This document shows, in pieces, positions 34,099 to 42,817 of a DNA stretch of 64,000 bases. Made by a program: the position numbers and the translations under genes. The DNA is from an uncultured Bacteroidia bacterium. GTDB lineage: Bacteria > Bacteroidota > Bacteroidia > Bacteroidales > F082. Numbering within the stretch: position 1 is the stretch's first letter; each line of letters starts with the position of its first letter. The DNA lies in NCBI GenBank assembly GCA_902769875.1, contig CACXQV010000001.1, positions 123,805 to 187,804 on the forward strand, given 5' to 3'. The notes below the pieces were generated by a model. It was not told the DNA's origin. It ran no database searches and saw nothing but the letters and a program-made list of their open reading frames with translations.

Positions 34099-34190
34099 CA
34101 TTTTTTCTGACGACTTTTCGCTGCAAAATTACATTTTTCCTGACGACTTTTTGCCTAAAATCGACATTTTTTCCGACGAGTTTATGCTTT
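34099..34190. repeat. Three 33-base repeats before AAA-DUF4143 copy 1
   Basis: Starts of repeated CATTTTTTCTGACGAC-type sequence at 34099, 34132 and 34165. On the coding strand the core is GTCGKMRGAAAAAATG-like. The box TAATTTTG (34124-34131) is inside, so the repeats span promoter and start. A related GTTGGAAAAGTG triple repeat precedes the second copy of the gene family. Confidence 0.85.
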
Positions 34191-35678
34191 TTTTCTTTTC
34201 ACGAACCCTATCACTCCCTTCACCAAGTCCTTCTCCATCCAGCAGATGAAGGCGAAAAAGACGAGCAGCAAGCCCATATTGACGACCAAAGTCCAGACGA
34301 TGCTCTCGATGTGGATGCTCTTTTGCACGAAATACAAGGCCACGGCGAGGGCAAAATAGATGAAGGCGGACTTAATATTATAAGGTATCGGGGCCTTTTT
34401 TTGCCCGACGAAGTAGGACAGCACCATACAAACGCCATAGCCCGCAAAACCACCCCAAGCGCAAGCCATATAGCCGTATTTGGGCACGAAAATGAAATTG
34501 ATGGCAATCAGCACCGCGCATCCGATGCCCGAGAAAATGGCGCCCCACCAAGTCTCGTCGATGAGTTTGTACCAAAACGAGAGGTTGAAATAGATGCCCA
34601 TAAAGATTTCGGCCATCATCACGATAGGCACCACGCGCAGGCCTTCCCAGTAGTCGCTCTTGATGATGTGTTTCAGGATGGGCATATACATCACCACGGC
34701 GAGGAAAGCAAGTAAGGTAAAGATGATGAAATATTGCATCACTTTGGCTTGGGTTTGCTTGTCTTCCTTGTCGCGTTTGCCGCCGAAGACGAATGGCTCG
34801 TAGGCGTAGCGGAAGGCTTGCGTGATCATCGCCATAATCATCGCGATTTTCACACAGGCACCATAGATGCCGAGTTGCACCTCGCCTTCCTTGCCAGGCA
34901 CGATGAAGCGGTAGCAAATCTTGTCGGCCACTTGGTTGAGGATGCCGGCCAAGCCTAAAAGCAGCAGCGGCCAGGTGTAGCGCAGCATTTGTTTGAGCAG
35001 GTCGCGGTCGAGGCCGAAGCGCAACTTCTTGATTTCGGGAATGAAACCGAGCGTGATTAATCCAGTGCAAATCAGGTTCACGATGAAGATGTAGCCGACT
35101 TGGTAACTGTTTTCGTACCAGCCCATCAGCACGGGATGGCTCTCTTTCAGCCCAGGTGCGGCCAAGAAAACAAACAGGTTCAGGCCGATGTTGAGGAAGA
35201 TGAACAGCAGTTTGAGCGTGGCAAATTTTATGGCCTTGTTTTCATAGCGCAGCCGGGCAAACAATATGGCCTGAAATGCGTCCAAGGCCACGATGACGGC
35301 CATAATCTCGACAAATTCGGGATGGCTGGCGTAATGCAAGGCGTTGGAAATCGGCTTTAGGAAAAGGCTGACCAAAACGACAAAAACCAAACTCACCAAA
35401 CCCACCGCCAATCCCGAAGTGGAAAAGGCCTTGTCGGGGTTCACGCCTTCCTTGTTGGAGAAACGGAAGAAGGTGGTTTCCATACCAAAAGTGAGGATGA
35501 CGAGGAGCAGTGCAGTGTAGGCATACAGGTTCGTGACAATGCCATAACCTCCCGACTCGGCGGCGATTTTATAAGTATAAAGCGGCACAAGCAGGTAGTT
35601 CAAGAACCTGCCGATGATGCTGCTCAAACCGTAAATGGCGGTCTGTTTCGCAAGGGAGCCTAATTTGTTTTCTGCCAT
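34182..35678 (-). CDS. Polysaccharide flippase (MATE/Wzx-like)
   Basis: The start at 35678 (MAENKLGSLAKQTAIYG) is preferred over upstream Mets that lie in the promoter. The 498-residue integral membrane protein has about 14 membrane segments and the SLAKQTAIYGLSSIIGRFLNYLLVPLYT start typical of O-antigen/polysaccharide flippases (MVF/MATE superfamily). It moves lipid-linked glycans across the inner membrane. It is not adjacent to glycosyltransferases in this window, so the glycan is unknown. A -7 box (minus TATTTTTG, 35705-35712) precedes it. Confidence 0.88.
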   Translation of the reverse strand: MAENKLGSLAKQTAIYGLSSIIGRFLNYLLVPLYTYKIAAESGGYGIVTNLYAYTALLLVILTFGMETTFFRFSNKEGVNPDKAFSTSGLAVGLVSLVFVVLVSLFLKPISNALHYASHPEFVEIMAVIVALDAFQAILFARLRYENKAIKFATLKLLFIFLNIGLNLFVFLAAPGLKESHPVLMGWYENSYQVGYIFIVNLICTGLITLGFIPEIKKLRFGLDRDLLKQMLRYTWPLLLLGLAGILNQVADKICYRFIVPGKEGEVQLGIYGACVKIAMIMAMITQAFRYAYEPFVFGGKRDKEDKQTQAKVMQYFIIFTLLAFLAVVMYMPILKHIIKSDYWEGLRVVPIVMMAEIFMGIYFNLSFWYKLIDETWWGAIFSGIGCAVLIAINFIFVPKYGYMACAWGGFAGYGVCMVLSYFVGQKKAPIPYNIKSAFIYFALAVALYFVQKSIHIESIVWTLVVNMGLLLVFFAFICWMEKDLVKGVIGFVKRKKA

Positions 35679-35704
35679 AGGTCGCATTTGTTTTTTCCGA
35701 AACG

Positions 35705-35712
35705 CAAAAATA
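35705..35712 (-). promoter_or_regulatory. -7 box of the flippase gene
   Basis: TATTTTTG on the minus strand, 27 bases upstream of the start at 35678, which supports that start. Confidence 0.5.
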
Positions 35713-35893
35713 AAGGTTTTTGTTGTAATACCATCCATCAACTTTTGGCAATTCGGTCACAGACCGTATGACGATGTGAAAATCGAATGGAAACGGGTAA
35801 GCATTAATGCGCAAAAAACCCGATTTTGCGCAAAAATCCCTCGTTTTTGGCCGTTTTTTGAGAAAAGACTGTCTTTAGCAATGCCAAATTGGT

Positions 35894-35901
35894 TATTTTT
35901 G
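35894..35901 (+). promoter_or_regulatory. -7 box of the small lipoprotein genes
   Basis: TATTTTTG, 46 bases upstream of the ATG at 35947, marking the switch to plus-strand genes. Confidence 0.5.
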
Positions 35902-35946
35902 TGCCAGTTTTATCAACCCAATGTTTAACAAAATTTCAACAATGAA

Positions 35947-36309
35947 ATGAAAAAAGTAATGTTTATCGCCATCGCATTGGTGGCTATCGTGTGCATCTCT
36001 TGCACAAAAACCGGGAGCAAAGATTACTACTCCTATTCCACATCATTCCGCATCAATGGCCAAGGGAACAACACCACAGAACTCGAAAACATTCTGCGTC
36101 CTAAACTCAACAATGTTATGCAATTGACAAAAGAAGAGGCACAAACCGAATGGAATGGCTTCTTGTCGTCGGTGTCGAACATCACCGTGACTTTGAATGA
36201 TTCAAGTTATTATGTCGTCAAGTTCTGCCGTCAGGAAACGCAAAATGACCAATTAGTGAACGTTGAGACCATCGGCACAAAATCTTGGGGAAACGTTCCC
36301 GTAAAATGA
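35947..36309 (+). CDS. Small lipoprotein, unknown function
   Basis: A 120-residue lipoprotein (MKKVMFIAIALVAIVCISC lipobox) followed by a Ser/Tyr-rich part and a beta-rich domain (YYSYSTSFRINGQ, ITVTLNDSSYYVVKFC). No family recognised. It is the first of three plus-strand lipoprotein genes and may be co-transcribed with 36366-36851, 56 bases downstream. Confidence 0.7.
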   Translation: MKKVMFIAIALVAIVCISCTKTGSKDYYSYSTSFRINGQGNNTTELENILRPKLNNVMQLTKEEAQTEWNGFLSSVSNITVTLNDSSYYVVKFCRQETQNDQLVNVETIGTKSWGNVPVK

Positions 36310-36365
36310 ATTCTAAAATACCTAATTTTCAATAAATTAACAACAACTAACTAAATTTAAATCAA

Positions 36366-36851
36366 ATGAAAAAAGTAACATTTTTGCTCGCCACCCTGCT
36401 TATCGGTGGCTTGATGCTCACGGGCTGCAAGAAGGACGATCCACAACCAACACCAACACCTACGCCCACGCCTACAACCGCCAAAGTGATTTACGAAGTC
36501 ACCAACAAGCAAGGGGTTTTTGCCGCTTCCGATTGCTTCAAGTACACAATCACCTATGTAGGTGCTGACGGCAATTCGGTGACAGTGAATGACATCTCTT
36601 TGCCTTGGACCTCTCCTGAAATCACTGTGAACCTGCCTTTCAATGCCAAGGTTGAAGGAAAAGCCACTTACAACGAAGCCAGTATTCCTGACCTCGTGAC
36701 TTTTGGCCGTACGCCGAGTATCACTGCCGATGGCAAACTGGTTGCCATAGGAAATGACGCTTACCAAGCCGTTTCTAAAGAACGTTTCTTGGCTTTGGTA
36801 GCGGAAGACTCTGGTATGCTGAACTTTAGCCTTAGCGAGAAGGTAGAATAA
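36366..36851 (+). CDS. Lipoprotein, paralogue 1 of a tandem pair
   Basis: A 161-residue lipoprotein. The first 22 codons (MKKVTFLLATLLIGGLMLTG with the lipobox Cys) are identical in protein, and nearly so in DNA, to those of the next gene at 36875. Then a Pro-Thr repeat (QPTPTPTPTP) acts as linker, and a beta-rich domain follows with FKYTITYVGADGNSV, ISLPW and YNEASIPDL, also aligned with the paralogue. No known family; probably surface or periplasmic. Confidence 0.75.
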   Translation: MKKVTFLLATLLIGGLMLTGCKKDDPQPTPTPTPTPTTAKVIYEVTNKQGVFAASDCFKYTITYVGADGNSVTVNDISLPWTSPEITVNLPFNAKVEGKATYNEASIPDLVTFGRTPSITADGKLVAIGNDAYQAVSKERFLALVAEDSGMLNFSLSEKVE

Positions 36852-36874
36852 TCATTAACCATAACATTTTCAAA

Positions 36875-37357
36875 ATGAAAAAAGTAACATTTTTGCTCGC
36901 CACCCTGCTTATCGGTGGCTTGATGCTCACGGGCTGCAAGAAAGACGATAACACTCCCAGTGACCCAACAAGCAAAACTTTCGAGGTTTCCTATGCCCTT
37001 GGCAACACAACCACAACTGAAGGTGTGGTGTTAACCACTTTCGAAGGCTTTAAGTTTGATGTGACTTACACTGGCGCAAACGGCAACTCGGTTGAAGTTA
37101 AAGGTGTTTCTCTGCCTTGGAAATGCGATGCTTTCGAAGCGAAAGCTCCTTTCAAAGCCAAAATTGAGGCCAAACCCGTTTACAACGAGGCTGATCTTCC
37201 CGATGAATTTGCCTATGGTGCAGTTGCTTCTATTTTCAAAGACGGTAAGGAAATCAAAAAATATGATGACATTAGCAGACGCACCAAAATCAAATTCTTG
37301 CAATCGGCACAGAACAATCCCGAAACCCTTGTCATAAAAACTGATTGTGATTTCTGA
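36875..37357 (+). CDS. Lipoprotein, paralogue 2 of a tandem pair
   Basis: A 160-residue lipoprotein sharing signal peptide and domain layout with 36366-36851 (FKFDVTYTGANGNSVEV, VSLPWKCD, YNEADLPDEF). It lacks the Pro-Thr linker. A gap of 23 bases and the shared strand indicate one transcript, ended by the terminator at 37389-37426. Confidence 0.75.
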   Translation: MKKVTFLLATLLIGGLMLTGCKKDDNTPSDPTSKTFEVSYALGNTTTTEGVVLTTFEGFKFDVTYTGANGNSVEVKGVSLPWKCDAFEAKAPFKAKIEAKPVYNEADLPDEFAYGAVASIFKDGKEIKKYDDISRRTKIKFLQSAQNNPETLVIKTDCDF

Positions 37358-37388
37358 TCAGAAGTCAGTGACAAGTCTTAAATAACCG

Positions 37389-37426
37389 AATTTGCCCGAT
37401 CTTCATCACTTGGAGGTCGGGCAAAT
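37389..37426 (+). terminator. Terminator of the lipoprotein cluster
   Basis: AATTTGCCCGA pairs with TCGGGCAAATT (11 bases), followed by TGTTTTA. Confidence 0.75.
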
Positions 37427-37453
37427 TGTTTTATGACAAATGATGGTTTTTTG

Positions 37454-37482
37454 TTTGTTGTCGCAATAAAATTGTACTTTTG
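37454..37482 (+). promoter_or_regulatory. Promoter of the membrane protein at 37488
   Basis: TTTG (37454-37457) and TACTTTTG (37475-37482) with 17 bases between. The box ends five bases before the GTG start, so the message may be leaderless or the true start may be further in. Confidence 0.6.
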
Positions 37483-37487
37483 CAGCC

Positions 37488-38084
37488 GTGGAACTGGAGC
37501 AAAATCACATCGAAAAGGCGATAAGCATCGAAAACCAATCTCTTGTAAATCACGTGGACAGCGGTCTACCCCGCTGGCTCATCGAGGCGGCTTTCGTGTG
37601 CTACCTTTTGCAGGCCGCCATTAACTATGCGCCGATGATGCACTGGATGGATGATGCCCATCTCTCGTGGGTGCGAGGCTTCGTACAGACCTTTGGGGCC
37701 TTGGTGATGTATTTTGGACTGTTGCGAGGTATGAAGCCGCTTTATCGTCCGTTTACGGCGTGGTGGTGGGTGGTCATCGCGTTGAATTTCGCTGGGTTTT
37801 TGACGGAATTGATTCCAACCCTGATGTATAGCGTTGGCCTGCCCGTGGCCGTTTCGCTGATGCTGGTTTATCTGCCTTTGGGCTGCGCCATTGCTTTCAG
37901 TTACAGAGGGAGGCTGCATCAGGTGGGCGTTTGGATGGCGCTTTACATCCTCATTTCCAGCATTGTGCCTGTTGTTTCGTTCCTGATAGGTTTGGAGTCG
38001 GTTTGGGTCAATTGGGTTATGGAAGTTTCCACTATTGCCGTCATCGTCGTTTATGCTTGGATGCAGCGGCGAGTGTTAGTCTGA
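37488..38084 (+). CDS. Integral membrane protein, unknown
   Basis: A 198-residue protein with about six hydrophobic segments (WLIEAAFVCYLLQAAI, GFVQTFGALVMYFGLL, WWWVVIALNFAGFLTEL, AVSLMLVYLPLGCAIAF, GVWMALYILISSIVPVVSF, VMEVSTIAVIVVYAWM). The start is GTG, five bases after the -7 box. No family recognised; it resembles small Bacteroidota inner-membrane proteins of unknown role. Its end overlaps the convergent AraC-type gene by 9 bases. Confidence 0.65.
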   Translation: MELEQNHIEKAISIENQSLVNHVDSGLPRWLIEAAFVCYLLQAAINYAPMMHWMDDAHLSWVRGFVQTFGALVMYFGLLRGMKPLYRPFTAWWWVVIALNFAGFLTELIPTLMYSVGLPVAVSLMLVYLPLGCAIAFSYRGRLHQVGVWMALYILISSIVPVVSFLIGLESVWVNWVMEVSTIAVIVVYAWMQRRVLV

Positions 38085-38750
38085 AGTATCTGTCCTTTCT
38101 TGATTTACAGCATTTTCCATTCCCTTTCGGTATTGCATTGGCGTGATGCCGAACCTGCGTTTCATCTCCATTTGGAACGTGCGGCGACTGCCGAACCCAG
38201 CCTCCGTCCCAATGGCCTCGATGGTCCAGTTGGGTTTCTCGTGCAACAGCCTACAGGCCAGCAAAACACGCTTCTCGTTGAGATAGTCACCCAAGTTGGC
38301 ATATTTTGGATGGTTTTTGAACAAAACATTCAGTCTCCGTTGTGTCAATCCGAGGGCGTTTGCTAATGTCTTCAGTGTGAGGTCGGTATCGGTGTAAAGG
38401 TTTGTTTCATCCATTTTTTGGTCAATCCAAATCATCAGTTCTTCGTCGCCCATGTCGGCAGTCTGTTCGATGTTCTCGCGATACTCGCGTGTTTGCTCCT
38501 TCAGTTGTGCCACTTCATCCCCTGCTTGTTGCTTTAGTTCTTCCTCCAATTCGTTGATTCGTTTTTTCAACGCTGTTTTGTCTTTTTCCTGCCGTTTGTT
38601 TTGTTCAAGCAGGGCGTTCTGGTTGTTCACCAACCTCGAATTGGCGGAAAACATCTTTTTCTCCTGACTATTCAGCACGACCATCGTGATAAGGAAAGCC
38701 ATTACGAGTACCGCGATGATGGCTACGATAAGCAATTGTGGTCCTGTCAT
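38076..38750 (-). CDS. Membrane-anchored AraC-type HTH protein
   Basis: A 224-residue protein: a membrane segment at residues 5-27, a coiled coil (about 40-100), and a C-terminal AraC-type double-HTH (about 120-210) with LTLKTLANALGLTQRRLNVLF and FGSRRTFQMEMKRRFGITPMQYR. A membrane-tethered AraC domain suggests it binds DNA near the membrane. Its start overlaps the stop of the histidine kinase gene by four bases, so the two are translationally coupled and probably act as a sensor-regulator pair, without a receiver domain. Confidence 0.85.
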   Translation of the reverse strand: MTGPQLLIVAIIAVLVMAFLITMVVLNSQEKKMFSANSRLVNNQNALLEQNKRQEKDKTALKKRINELEEELKQQAGDEVAQLKEQTREYRENIEQTADMGDEELMIWIDQKMDETNLYTDTDLTLKTLANALGLTQRRLNVLFKNHPKYANLGDYLNEKRVLLACRLLHEKPNWTIEAIGTEAGFGSRRTFQMEMKRRFGITPMQYRKGMENAVNQERTDTSD

Positions 38751-41700
38751 GGGTTAGGCTTGTTTTGTTTCGGCAATTCGATTTGGAATCTTGTGCCGAC
38801 ATTTTCTTGGCTTTCAAATGAAATCGTCCCGCCGCCGGCCTGCACGATGTTGTAGGTAAGCGAAAGACCCACGCCCGAACCACCTGATTTGGTGGTGAAA
38901 TTGGGCAGGAAAATGCGGTCTTTGTCCTCGTCCTTGATGCCTTTTCCGTTGTCTTTCACGCTGATAATGAACGATGTTTCAGTGGATTGCAGCGCTATCT
39001 CAATCTTGCCTTCGGGCTTGTTTCCAATGGCTTGCACGGCGTTTTTGACAAGGTTGCCGACGGCACTGTTCAGGTTGGTCTTGTCGCCGTTGAAAGTGTG
39101 GTTTTGTGTTTGGTCGTAATGGTATGCAAATTCGATATTTTCCGCATTGTCATAAAGGTTCACCACATTGCCGACCAACTCGGCCAAATCCAATGGAGCA
39201 GGGTGGTTTTCGGGCAGTTTGGCATAGCGCGAGAACGACGATGCGATGTCAGAAAGGGCGTCGATTTGTTCAATCAAGGTGTTGGCTGTGCGTTGTGTCT
39301 GTTCGGGCATTGCCTTGCCGTTTTCGATGTTGCGTTGCAGCATCTGCACGCTCAAGCGCATCGGAGTGAGCGAGTTCTTGATTTCGTGCGCCACTTGCCG
39401 CGCCACACCGCGCCACGCCGTTTCTGTCGTGGTGCGTTTCAGCTCTGCTGCGCTCTTCTCCAGTTCCACGATGAGTTGGTTGTATTGCTTCACCAAAGCC
39501 CCGATTTCGTCGTTGCGTTTCCACTCAATGGGCGCGTTCTTTTGGTCGATTTTCACCTTGCGCATGTTGGCCTGAATCAACGACAAAGGTTCGGTCAGGC
39601 GTTTTGTCAGCCGCAGCACGACGATTAAAGCGATTCCGAGAAGGATTAGGATGATGTTGAGGTAGGTGAGGATGAAGTTCAAAATCTCGTTGTGCAGGTC
39701 GGTTGCGCTTGAGAAATATGGGGTGTTCAGGTAGGCTAAAGGGTTGCCGTTGGTGTCGTTTATGGGGATGTAGGCCGACTCGTATGCACCTTTGCCCAAA
39801 TACTCTTTTTGGGTGTGATACAGAGCCTTGTTTCGATATATGTATTGGTATGCCTCAGCGTTCATTATTGGCGCTTGCAGGTTCATTTCGAATATTTCAG
39901 GACGTGTTGTGGCTATCAGCCTGCCGTTGAGGTTGTAGAGGTTCAAGTCGGTGAAGAATGTGGCCGCGTAGTGTTGTAGGATTTCGGTCCAAGTGTCTCT
40001 CGATGCCGTCCTTAACAGCTGTGGGATGTCCAAGTCGTTTTGTATTTCGTAGGCTACGGTTCTGGTGGTTTCGAATTGCTTTTCCGAGGTTTTTTGGTTG
40101 TAAATGTTGTGCATATAAAACAGCGAAAACGGCACGACAGCGAAGGCCGAAACTCCCAAAGTGATGAGGATGATGTTTTGCAGGCGTTGGCGTAAGGTGC
40201 GGTCTCTCCATTTGTGGTGCTGTTTGGGGCTTATCAGCCAAACAATCAGCAAGTAAGGGATAAGGAGTCCCAAGAAAAACACTGCAAATGGTGCCGTGAT
40301 TTCCGAGAAGCTCTTTCGCCGTGTGCTGACCACCAATGCATCGGAGTCGCCTTCTTTGATGGCATAGTGCTTGTATTGTCGGCCAAAACTGAATTCGCGA
40401 TCCTTTGTTTCCAGATTGTTCAAGAAATTGGGATAGATGTATTTGCCGTATTTATAGACCAAGACGTTCTCTCGGAAATTTGCCACGGAATAGTCGTATG
40501 GTTTTTGGCTGTTTGTCTCTTGTAGCATCTGTGGGAATCCGAATCCTTCGGGCGCGATGGGCTTGTAAAATTCGTAGTAGAGTGTCTTTTGCTGTGTCGA
40601 GTCGGATGAAACAACGCTGATTTTGCCTAAATAATTTGGGTCAAGTGTGTAATAATCAATGAAATATAGTCCCTTCCCTACCCTATTCTGTTTGTTATTG
40701 GCTAATTTTTCAAGGAAATAGTTGTCGCAGTCGGCAACGTATCCCTCTGGTTGGATGGTGATTTCTTCGCCGGGGGCGCAAACGGTGAGTGCGGTGACAT
40801 AGCCTTTCATCGTCTCGTCGAAGAGCAGTTCTTTTGAATATCCGAGTATCACATCGGCGAGCACGTTACTCTCCGAGAAAATCATTTCGCAAAAGCTGCT
40901 GTCGGCCTTGGCCTTTTCGGCGAATGCATTATAGGAGGTTTCAAAGCCTTCGTCCCTTTTCTTCAGGAGACTTTCGGCGGTTTTCACCATATTCTCGTTT
41001 TCGCGTTTGGTTTCAATCCTATGATAGAAATAAGTCGCTGTCACAGAAAATATTATGATGAGTGCCAAGCCATAGAGAATATGCAATGTGTGATTCTTTT
41101 TTTCTTTTCCGCCGTGTTTTTTGCTGAGCGTCAATGCCACCCCGATTATGATGATGGCAGCGATGGGAGCGTACCAATAATTGAAAGGCTTTCGAAGCTC
41201 TGGTTTTTGGGCGATTTGGCATTTTCCGAGTGTTTTCCCGGCTGCATTGGTGATTTCTTGTCCGTCGATTTCTGCGTTGAAGTCGATTTTTGCTTGGATG
41301 AAACTTGGCAACGCGAGACAGCGGTTTTCGAAATACTGGTTTTCAATCTGATGGGTTATGGCGAGCGTTTTGAAGATGAAGTATTTCATCGAACCGCTCT
41401 TGTATGATTTGATGAAATAGTCGCCTGTGGGCAAATGGCAGATGGTGTCTTGCCCTGTAATGACCTTGCGCTTCATCAATCGTGGGCTTACGTCGTTGCG
41501 ATTCCAAAATACCAAGGTGTCGTTCATGAAGACAAACAGTCCCGTGTGCGTTTTTTCCAGCTCCTGATGATTTAGGCCTTTGTCGATGTGTTGCTGCATC
41601 TCTTGGTCCATTTTCAGGACTTTGTTTTGGATGAGTCGGTTGACCGAGGTTTCGCTCAATGAAAAACGGAAAATCAGACCTGCCCCTAATAGCAAGGCCA

Positions 41701-41752
41701 TACCTGTCCAAATTAGGGTGATTCCTATCCGATTTTTCCTTTTGTCTTTCAT
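38747..41752 (-). CDS. Membrane sensor histidine kinase (NtrY-like)
   Basis: A 1001-residue sensor. N-terminal membrane segment, a first extracytoplasmic part, two further membrane segments around residues 190 and 230, a large sensor region, another pair of segments (near 500 and 720) and a HAMP-like linker. The kinase core has the H box ARQVAHEIKNSLTPMRLSVQ with His789, an N box (NLVKNAVQAIGN), G1 DNGKG and the G2 region GGSGVGLSL. It autophosphorylates on His in response to an unknown envelope signal. The partner is unusual: the downstream gene encodes an AraC-type protein with no receiver domain. Confidence 0.9.
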   Translation of the reverse strand: MKDKRKNRIGITLIWTGMALLLGAGLIFRFSLSETSVNRLIQNKVLKMDQEMQQHIDKGLNHQELEKTHTGLFVFMNDTLVFWNRNDVSPRLMKRKVITGQDTICHLPTGDYFIKSYKSGSMKYFIFKTLAITHQIENQYFENRCLALPSFIQAKIDFNAEIDGQEITNAAGKTLGKCQIAQKPELRKPFNYWYAPIAAIIIIGVALTLSKKHGGKEKKNHTLHILYGLALIIIFSVTATYFYHRIETKRENENMVKTAESLLKKRDEGFETSYNAFAEKAKADSSFCEMIFSESNVLADVILGYSKELLFDETMKGYVTALTVCAPGEEITIQPEGYVADCDNYFLEKLANNKQNRVGKGLYFIDYYTLDPNYLGKISVVSSDSTQQKTLYYEFYKPIAPEGFGFPQMLQETNSQKPYDYSVANFRENVLVYKYGKYIYPNFLNNLETKDREFSFGRQYKHYAIKEGDSDALVVSTRRKSFSEITAPFAVFFLGLLIPYLLIVWLISPKQHHKWRDRTLRQRLQNIILITLGVSAFAVVPFSLFYMHNIYNQKTSEKQFETTRTVAYEIQNDLDIPQLLRTASRDTWTEILQHYAATFFTDLNLYNLNGRLIATTRPEIFEMNLQAPIMNAEAYQYIYRNKALYHTQKEYLGKGAYESAYIPINDTNGNPLAYLNTPYFSSATDLHNEILNFILTYLNIILILLGIALIVVLRLTKRLTEPLSLIQANMRKVKIDQKNAPIEWKRNDEIGALVKQYNQLIVELEKSAAELKRTTTETAWRGVARQVAHEIKNSLTPMRLSVQMLQRNIENGKAMPEQTQRTANTLIEQIDALSDIASSFSRYAKLPENHPAPLDLAELVGNVVNLYDNAENIEFAYHYDQTQNHTFNGDKTNLNSAVGNLVKNAVQAIGNKPEGKIEIALQSTETSFIISVKDNGKGIKDEDKDRIFLPNFTTKSGGSGVGLSLTYNIVQAGGGTISFESQENVGTRFQIELPKQNKPNP

Positions 41753-41907
41753 TTTTCCTCAAATTTTCCCCAAATCAGCGTTTTATCCTTGACTTTGTGG
41801 TGTTTAAAAAAGGTTTTACCTGTTGCGTTTGTTTTGCCTTGGTTGATGCTTGCTTCGTTTTGTCACAAAAATGCCTTAAAACGCCTAAAAATGGCCAAAT
41901 TTTCGAT

Positions 41908-42786
41908 TTACTCTTTTTTCTCGAAAATGTAGACCATACTCGACCACTCTCCAGAGCGTCTTGCCTTGCAATTCGACAACAAGCCTCTAAATGCTCCGCG
42001 AAGTAGTGCCAAGGAATGATGCTTGTATTGTTCGCTCATGTAAGAGATGTAATAGGCGTCCCAAACTAACTTTTCGGTGCGTTTCAATTTCAGTCCTGCC
42101 GAAGCGAAAATCTTGGTGATGGTGGCCTTGTTGAAATGGTTCAAATGCCTTGGCACGTCGTATGCTGCCCAAAGTTCCTTGTAGTATTGTCCGTCGTATG
42201 ATTTGTAGTTGGGAACTGCAATCACAACTCGTCCGTTCTTTTTGCTCAGCCGTTGCAATTGTCCGACTTGCCATTTCAAGTCATCGATATGTTCCAAAAC
42301 GTGCCACATCGTAATCACATCGAAGCTCTCGTTTGGCAGTTGTTCAAGCTCCTCGCTCTTGATGATTTTGGCCTTGATTCTTGTCTTGGCTATTTTTTTC
42401 GCATCTTCCGAAGGCTCCACACCTATGCATTGCCATCCTTTTTGTTCGACGGTATGGATGAAATCTCCCACCCCACAGCCAATGTCCAACAGTTTTCCTT
42501 CCGTTTTTCCTGCTGTTGCCATATTGTATTTGTTCTTGAGGTTGATGGATTTCACCATTTCGTACAGTTTCGGTATGAATCCCGACTTGTTTTCTTGATG
42601 GCTGTAATATTCTTCCGATTTGTAGTAATCCCCGATTTTTTCTTTGCTCGGGCGTGGCTCTGTGTAGAGCAAGCCGCAATCCATGCATTCGAAAATTCGG
42701 AAATCTTCTTTGGTCAGGAATTCGTCTTTCAGCTGAAGATTAGGTTGTGCTTTTTCTGAACCGCACCAAGGACATTTGTTGTTCAT
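41908..42786 (-). CDS. Class I SAM-dependent methyltransferase
   Basis: A 292-residue protein with an N-terminal zinc-binding motif (CPWCGS ... CMDCGLLY) followed by a methyltransferase domain: motif I LLDIGCGVGDFI, then WHVLEHIDD, and a C-terminal extension. The zinc-methyltransferase layout occurs in enzymes acting on sugars or small molecules in polysaccharide regions; the substrate is not visible. It lies 31 bases downstream of mnmG; a parS-like site (42796-42811) is in the gap. Confidence 0.85.
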   Translation of the reverse strand: MNNKCPWCGSEKAQPNLQLKDEFLTKEDFRIFECMDCGLLYTEPRPSKEKIGDYYKSEEYYSHQENKSGFIPKLYEMVKSINLKNKYNMATAGKTEGKLLDIGCGVGDFIHTVEQKGWQCIGVEPSEDAKKIAKTRIKAKIIKSEELEQLPNESFDVITMWHVLEHIDDLKWQVGQLQRLSKKNGRVVIAVPNYKSYDGQYYKELWAAYDVPRHLNHFNKATITKIFASAGLKLKRTEKLVWDAYYISYMSEQYKHHSLALLRGAFRGLLSNCKARRSGEWSSMVYIFEKKE

Positions 42787-42795
42787 TTTTTTCGG

Positions 42796-42811
42796 TGTTT
42801 CATGTGAAACA
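42796..42811. other. parS-like site 1
   Basis: TGTTTCATGTGAAACA matches the parS palindrome TGTTTCACGTGAAACA at 15 of 16 positions. It lies just downstream of mnmG. ParB would bind here if the chromosomal ParB of this organism recognises the usual sequence. Confidence 0.65.
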
Positions 42812-42817
42812 ATTCTG

